From Candidatus Woesearchaeota archaeon (lineage in GTDB: Archaea > Nanoarchaeota > Nanoarchaeia > Woesearchaeales > UBA11576): a DNA stretch of 6,779 nucleotides. A program made the translations under genes and the position numbers. The stretch is taken from the NCBI GenBank assembly GCA_013331125.1, contig DUGW01000041.1:5781-12559 (forward strand), given 5' to 3'. Of the stretch, positions 4,654-6,779 are shown piece after piece; positions within the stretch are counted from its first letter, which is position 1; every line of letters starts with the position of its first letter. The notes under the pieces are model-generated. The model searched no databases. It saw only the letters and a list, made by a program, of their open reading frames with translations, and was not told the origin of the DNA.

Positions 4654-5166
4654 ATGGATGATAAATACGGAACAAAGGGATATGAGGATAAGTTCGTGAG
4701 GCGTGATGATCTGAAAGTGCATTATGATTTTGAGAAGAGCCTTGATGACAGGATTGTCGATGAGAACATCAGGAGGCTGCTTCATCCTACTGGTTTCAAT
4801 GGTGTCAAGGCTCTGGTTGAAGTCACACAGGACCGTCCTTTGAAGGCTCATTACGAGGTTTCTTTTGATCCTATACTCGGCACTATCGATCCTGATTATA
4901 GAAGGGCTGGTTATTCTCGCCTTACGCTTGATGAACGTATGGCTGTAGTGTCTGTGCGAAGGTTTGGCAAGCAAGAATCTCCGATGTTTGGTGCCATGCC
5001 TGGTGATAATCTTGTCGCGCTTGCTCTTGCATATATCAAGGCTGCAAAGGATGCCAAAGAGAAGTTACGCGCAGGTCAGTCTGTTGACCAAAAAGACTAC
5101 GATATCAGCATGAAAGTCTACATGCTCCAGCTTGAGGCCATAGGTAAGAAGCCCTATCGGACCTGA
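4654..5166 (+). CDS. Conserved-looking protein of unknown function, first gene of cluster
   Basis: The protein has 170 residues, is soluble, and belongs to no family I recognise. The N-terminal 35 residues are rich in D, K and R. The middle (about 50-115) looks like mixed strands and turns, with YRRAGYSRLTLDER and VVSVRRFG. After a Pro/Gly-rich loop (SPMFGAMPGDN) the C-terminal part is two helices and ends KKPYRT. There are no cysteines, signal peptide or membrane segment. ATG 4654 is preferred because GGTGG lies four bases upstream; a GTG at 4639 would add five residues (start codon, then WGGN) and overlaps the dyad. The gap to the next gene is 30 bases on the same strand, so co-transcription is likely. 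Confidence 0.75.
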   Translation: MDDKYGTKGYEDKFVRRDDLKVHYDFEKSLDDRIVDENIRRLLHPTGFNGVKALVEVTQDRPLKAHYEVSFDPILGTIDPDYRRAGYSRLTLDERMAVVSVRRFGKQESPMFGAMPGDNLVALALAYIKAAKDAKEKLRAGQSVDQKDYDISMKVYMLQLEAIGKKPYRT

Positions 5167-5196
5167 TGATGCAATGCTTGTTGAGGTTTATGGATC

Positions 5197-5586
5197 ATGA
5201 CAGCTTACAAACGGAAGGAAGATGTTGTCAGGGAACTCGCAGCCATCGATCCGGCACTCGTCGACAAGTACCAGATATTTGAGATTGATGACGGGATCGA
5301 TATCGGTGTCGTCTTGGAGCGCGGCAGGACGACGATATCTCATCGCATCTCTGTTGATGGCATGCGGGGGACATTTGGCGCAACAAAAGGATTGTATGAG
5401 GTCTGGCCTGACTGTTATGGTGTGGGCTTTATGGAGCGGTTCGGCACATCAGATGATGTTGCCGGTGAACTGACACTGAGACAGGCTGTCGAGATCGCAG
5501 AGGCTACAGAGACAAGGTCTCCGAAGCTGCTTGAGATAGTCGCGAAATATTTCGACGTCAGTACAGTATATTATGATTGGGAGTGA
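5197..5586 (+). CDS. Small protein of unknown function, second gene of cluster
   Basis: The protein has 129 residues, is acidic and soluble, and is not recognised. A basic N-terminal helix (1-20) is followed by a strand-rich centre (about 25-85) and a C-terminal helical part (LRQAVEIAEATE, then PKLLEIVAKYF) that ends VYYDWE. The ATG at 5197 has GAGGT nine bases upstream. Its composition is GC-rich compared with the next gene. Its TGA stop lies only six bases before the following ATG, and GGAGTGA, spanning the stop, can serve as the ribosome site of that gene, so translation of the two is probably coupled. Confidence 0.75.
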   Translation: MTAYKRKEDVVRELAAIDPALVDKYQIFEIDDGIDIGVVLERGRTTISHRISVDGMRGTFGATKGLYEVWPDCYGVGFMERFGTSDDVAGELTLRQAVEIAEATETRSPKLLEIVAKYFDVSTVYYDWE

Positions 5587-5592
5587 TTGGGC

Positions 5593-6779
5593 ATGGTTTC
5601 TGTTAGGCGGGGTAAATATATTAAGGCAAAGGACTGGATTGAACAGTTAAGGAAGAATGGTTTTAGCAGGCAAGCTACTTTGCTTGAGAGTGGAGCTGTC
5701 AATTTCTATAAGGATGTTCTGACACAGCCTGCGTGGTTTGAACAGGTAGTTATGCAAGTGTGGGGAAGTATAGAAGCATACCGAACTCACACTAGTTTTG
5801 AAGAGCCTCTATGCCATGAGTTAAAGAATGGTTCTAGGATTTGTCTGCGTTCGGAATATGATTATGTGCGTTTGCATCAGAGTTTTGTTGATACTTTCTT
5901 CAGTCCAAGAAAGATCTTCAGACCAAGAAGATATAAAAAAGCTCCTTTAGAAGTTTTGGTTGACCAGGTCTTTCACCCTTCAATGGTTGCTGAGGCGCAA
6001 AAGATTAATGACTACGTTGCACACCTTTTGTTGCATAAAGCTTATGATTTGGTGCTTAGTGAGGCAAGGTCATTGTTGGCTGGTGATGATGATCTTAAGT
6101 TCAAGGTTTATTCCGGGTTTCATGATTATTTTCCATCATCGTTTGAAGATTGGAAGGACGCTATTCAAAAGGGTTTAGCTCGCTATTCTAGAGATTGTAG
6201 TATACTTGGGTCTTATATTATTGACCATGATAAAAAGGATGATACTGGTTTAATCACATACTTATTGACGCCTAAAATGATGGTTGCTGATAGGTTATCT
6301 CGTGAAGTGTCGGCTATCAGGTCTGGAATGGTGTCTTCTCAATCATCAGCAGATTCGACGCTCCCGCAAGGTCGGGGCTATGATGCGGAATTTTTCAAGT
6401 CAGCTTTACATCTCAGTGAGATTGCTGATTCTGACGCAGACAGATATCAAGAGGCTTTAGATAATGAGGTTTTTTCGCTTGTTAGTTTATGGTATGATTT
6501 ACAGGATGCTCAAGAGTACGGTCGTATGATTATTGAAGATGCGCGTTCAATCATTGCTGATGATGATATCGCTCGGCAAAGGTTCGATCGGTGTATTGAG
6601 TTTAGAAAGCATACTTTACGTAAGAGAACCCTAAAAAAAGCAGAAGATGAGCTGGATTCTTCATGGTATTTCTCTGATGATTCGGGATTTTCATTTAAAG
6701 ATACTGTTAAGGTATGCTTTGCTATGGATGTATCCGGAGAAGAAGCTGCTCTCGATGCATTTATGAAATTGCCTTTATC
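5593..6779 (+). CDS. Large helical protein of unknown function, C-terminus cut by window edge
   Basis: The frame stays open for 395 codons from ATG at 5593 to the right edge, so the C-terminus is missing. No domain is recognised. The N-terminus is basic (VRRGKYIKAKDW), and a basic patch RKIFRPRRYKK lies near residue 110. Most of the rest looks alpha-helical, rich in charged and aromatic residues, with several acidic runs (DDD). No signal peptide or membrane segment is visible. It follows the 129-residue gene by six bases, with GGAGTGA six bases before the ATG. Codons favour A/T at the third position and the gene is visibly more AT-rich than the gene before it, which may mark a different origin. 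TTG at 5587 is an alternative start, two codons earlier. Confidence 0.8.
   Translation, partial: MVSVRRGKYIKAKDWIEQLRKNGFSRQATLLESGAVNFYKDVLTQPAWFEQVVMQVWGSIEAYRTHTSFEEPLCHELKNGSRICLRSEYDYVRLHQSFVDTFFSPRKIFRPRRYKKAPLEVLVDQVFHPSMVAEAQKINDYVAHLLLHKAYDLVLSEARSLLAGDDDLKFKVYSGFHDYFPSSFEDWKDAIQKGLARYSRDCSILGSYIIDHDKKDDTGLITYLLTPKMMVADRLSREVSAIRSGMVSSQSSADSTLPQGRGYDAEFFKSALHLSEIADSDADRYQEALDNEVFSLVSLWYDLQDAQEYGRMIIEDARSIIADDDIARQRFDRCIEFRKHTLRKRTLKKAEDELDSSWYFSDDSGFSFKDTVKVCFAMDVSGEEAALDAFMKLPL

Noticed and set aside
5164..5592. The three genes at 4654-6779 are all in one frame, separated only by TGA codons, as are the two ORFs at 1016-1921; this could mean TGA is a sense codon in this organism.
   Set aside because: More than 1300 codons in the genes at 1-920, 2575-3666, 3640-4524 and 5593-6779 contain no in-frame TGA, whereas a reassigned codon would be scattered through them. 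The TGAs in the cluster sit where ribosome sites and new starts follow. Frame agreement has a one-in-three chance at each junction.
1..6779. CRISPR array, tRNA or rRNA gene, transposase or integrase.
   Set aside because: No regularly spaced direct repeats, cloverleaf sequence, rRNA-like stretch or recombinase motifs were seen on either strand.

Overview
The window looks archaeal, most likely from a DPANN-type lineage (Woesearchaeota or a relative; this placement is an inference). Five gene starts have a TATA-like box centred about 26 bases upstream of the start codon, which is the arrangement of leaderless archaeal transcripts. One gene encodes the AbrB-domain plus PhoU-like regulator that is common in archaea. 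No bacterial -10/-35 promoters, RNA genes, CRISPR array, transposase or phage structural gene were seen.

Left part, minus strand (1-2472). A gene running off the left edge (1-920) encodes a helical protein with a membrane-like segment near the end of the visible part. Upstream of it lie two smaller ORFs, 1568-1921 and 1016-1516. They are in the same frame, separated by one TGA plus 17 further open codons, and together they align end to end with the 1-920 protein. The pair is therefore a tandem paralogue of the first gene, split by an in-frame TGA, and a GC-rich hairpin begins directly after that stop. Upstream of the split gene is a structured 257-base leader with two TATA-like boxes, a duplicated sequence block, two possible leaderless mini-ORFs whose second to fifth codons encode PVKK, and several inverted repeats. 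Farther upstream is a small cysteine-rich lipoprotein gene (2179-2472).

Centre (2473-4638). Divergent from the lipoprotein gene is an APH/choline-kinase-fold phosphotransferase with intact catalytic residues. Its TATA box supports starting at 2575 rather than 2560. Its 3' end overlaps by 27 bases, tail to tail, with the minus-strand AbrB-PhoU-like regulator (3640-4524). An AT-rich divergent promoter region with a perfect 16-base dyad separates the regulator from the next genes.

Right part, plus strand (4654-6779). Three genes of unknown function (170 aa, 129 aa and a partial one of at least 395 aa) are closely spaced, each with a Shine-Dalgarno-like site, and probably form an operon. The third is clearly more AT-rich than the second, which hints at a different origin.

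Most of the window is therefore uncharacterised archaeal accessory sequence. The most interesting part is the tandem paralogue pair with its in-frame TGA/hairpin and duplicated leader. No function can be assigned to it from sequence alone.
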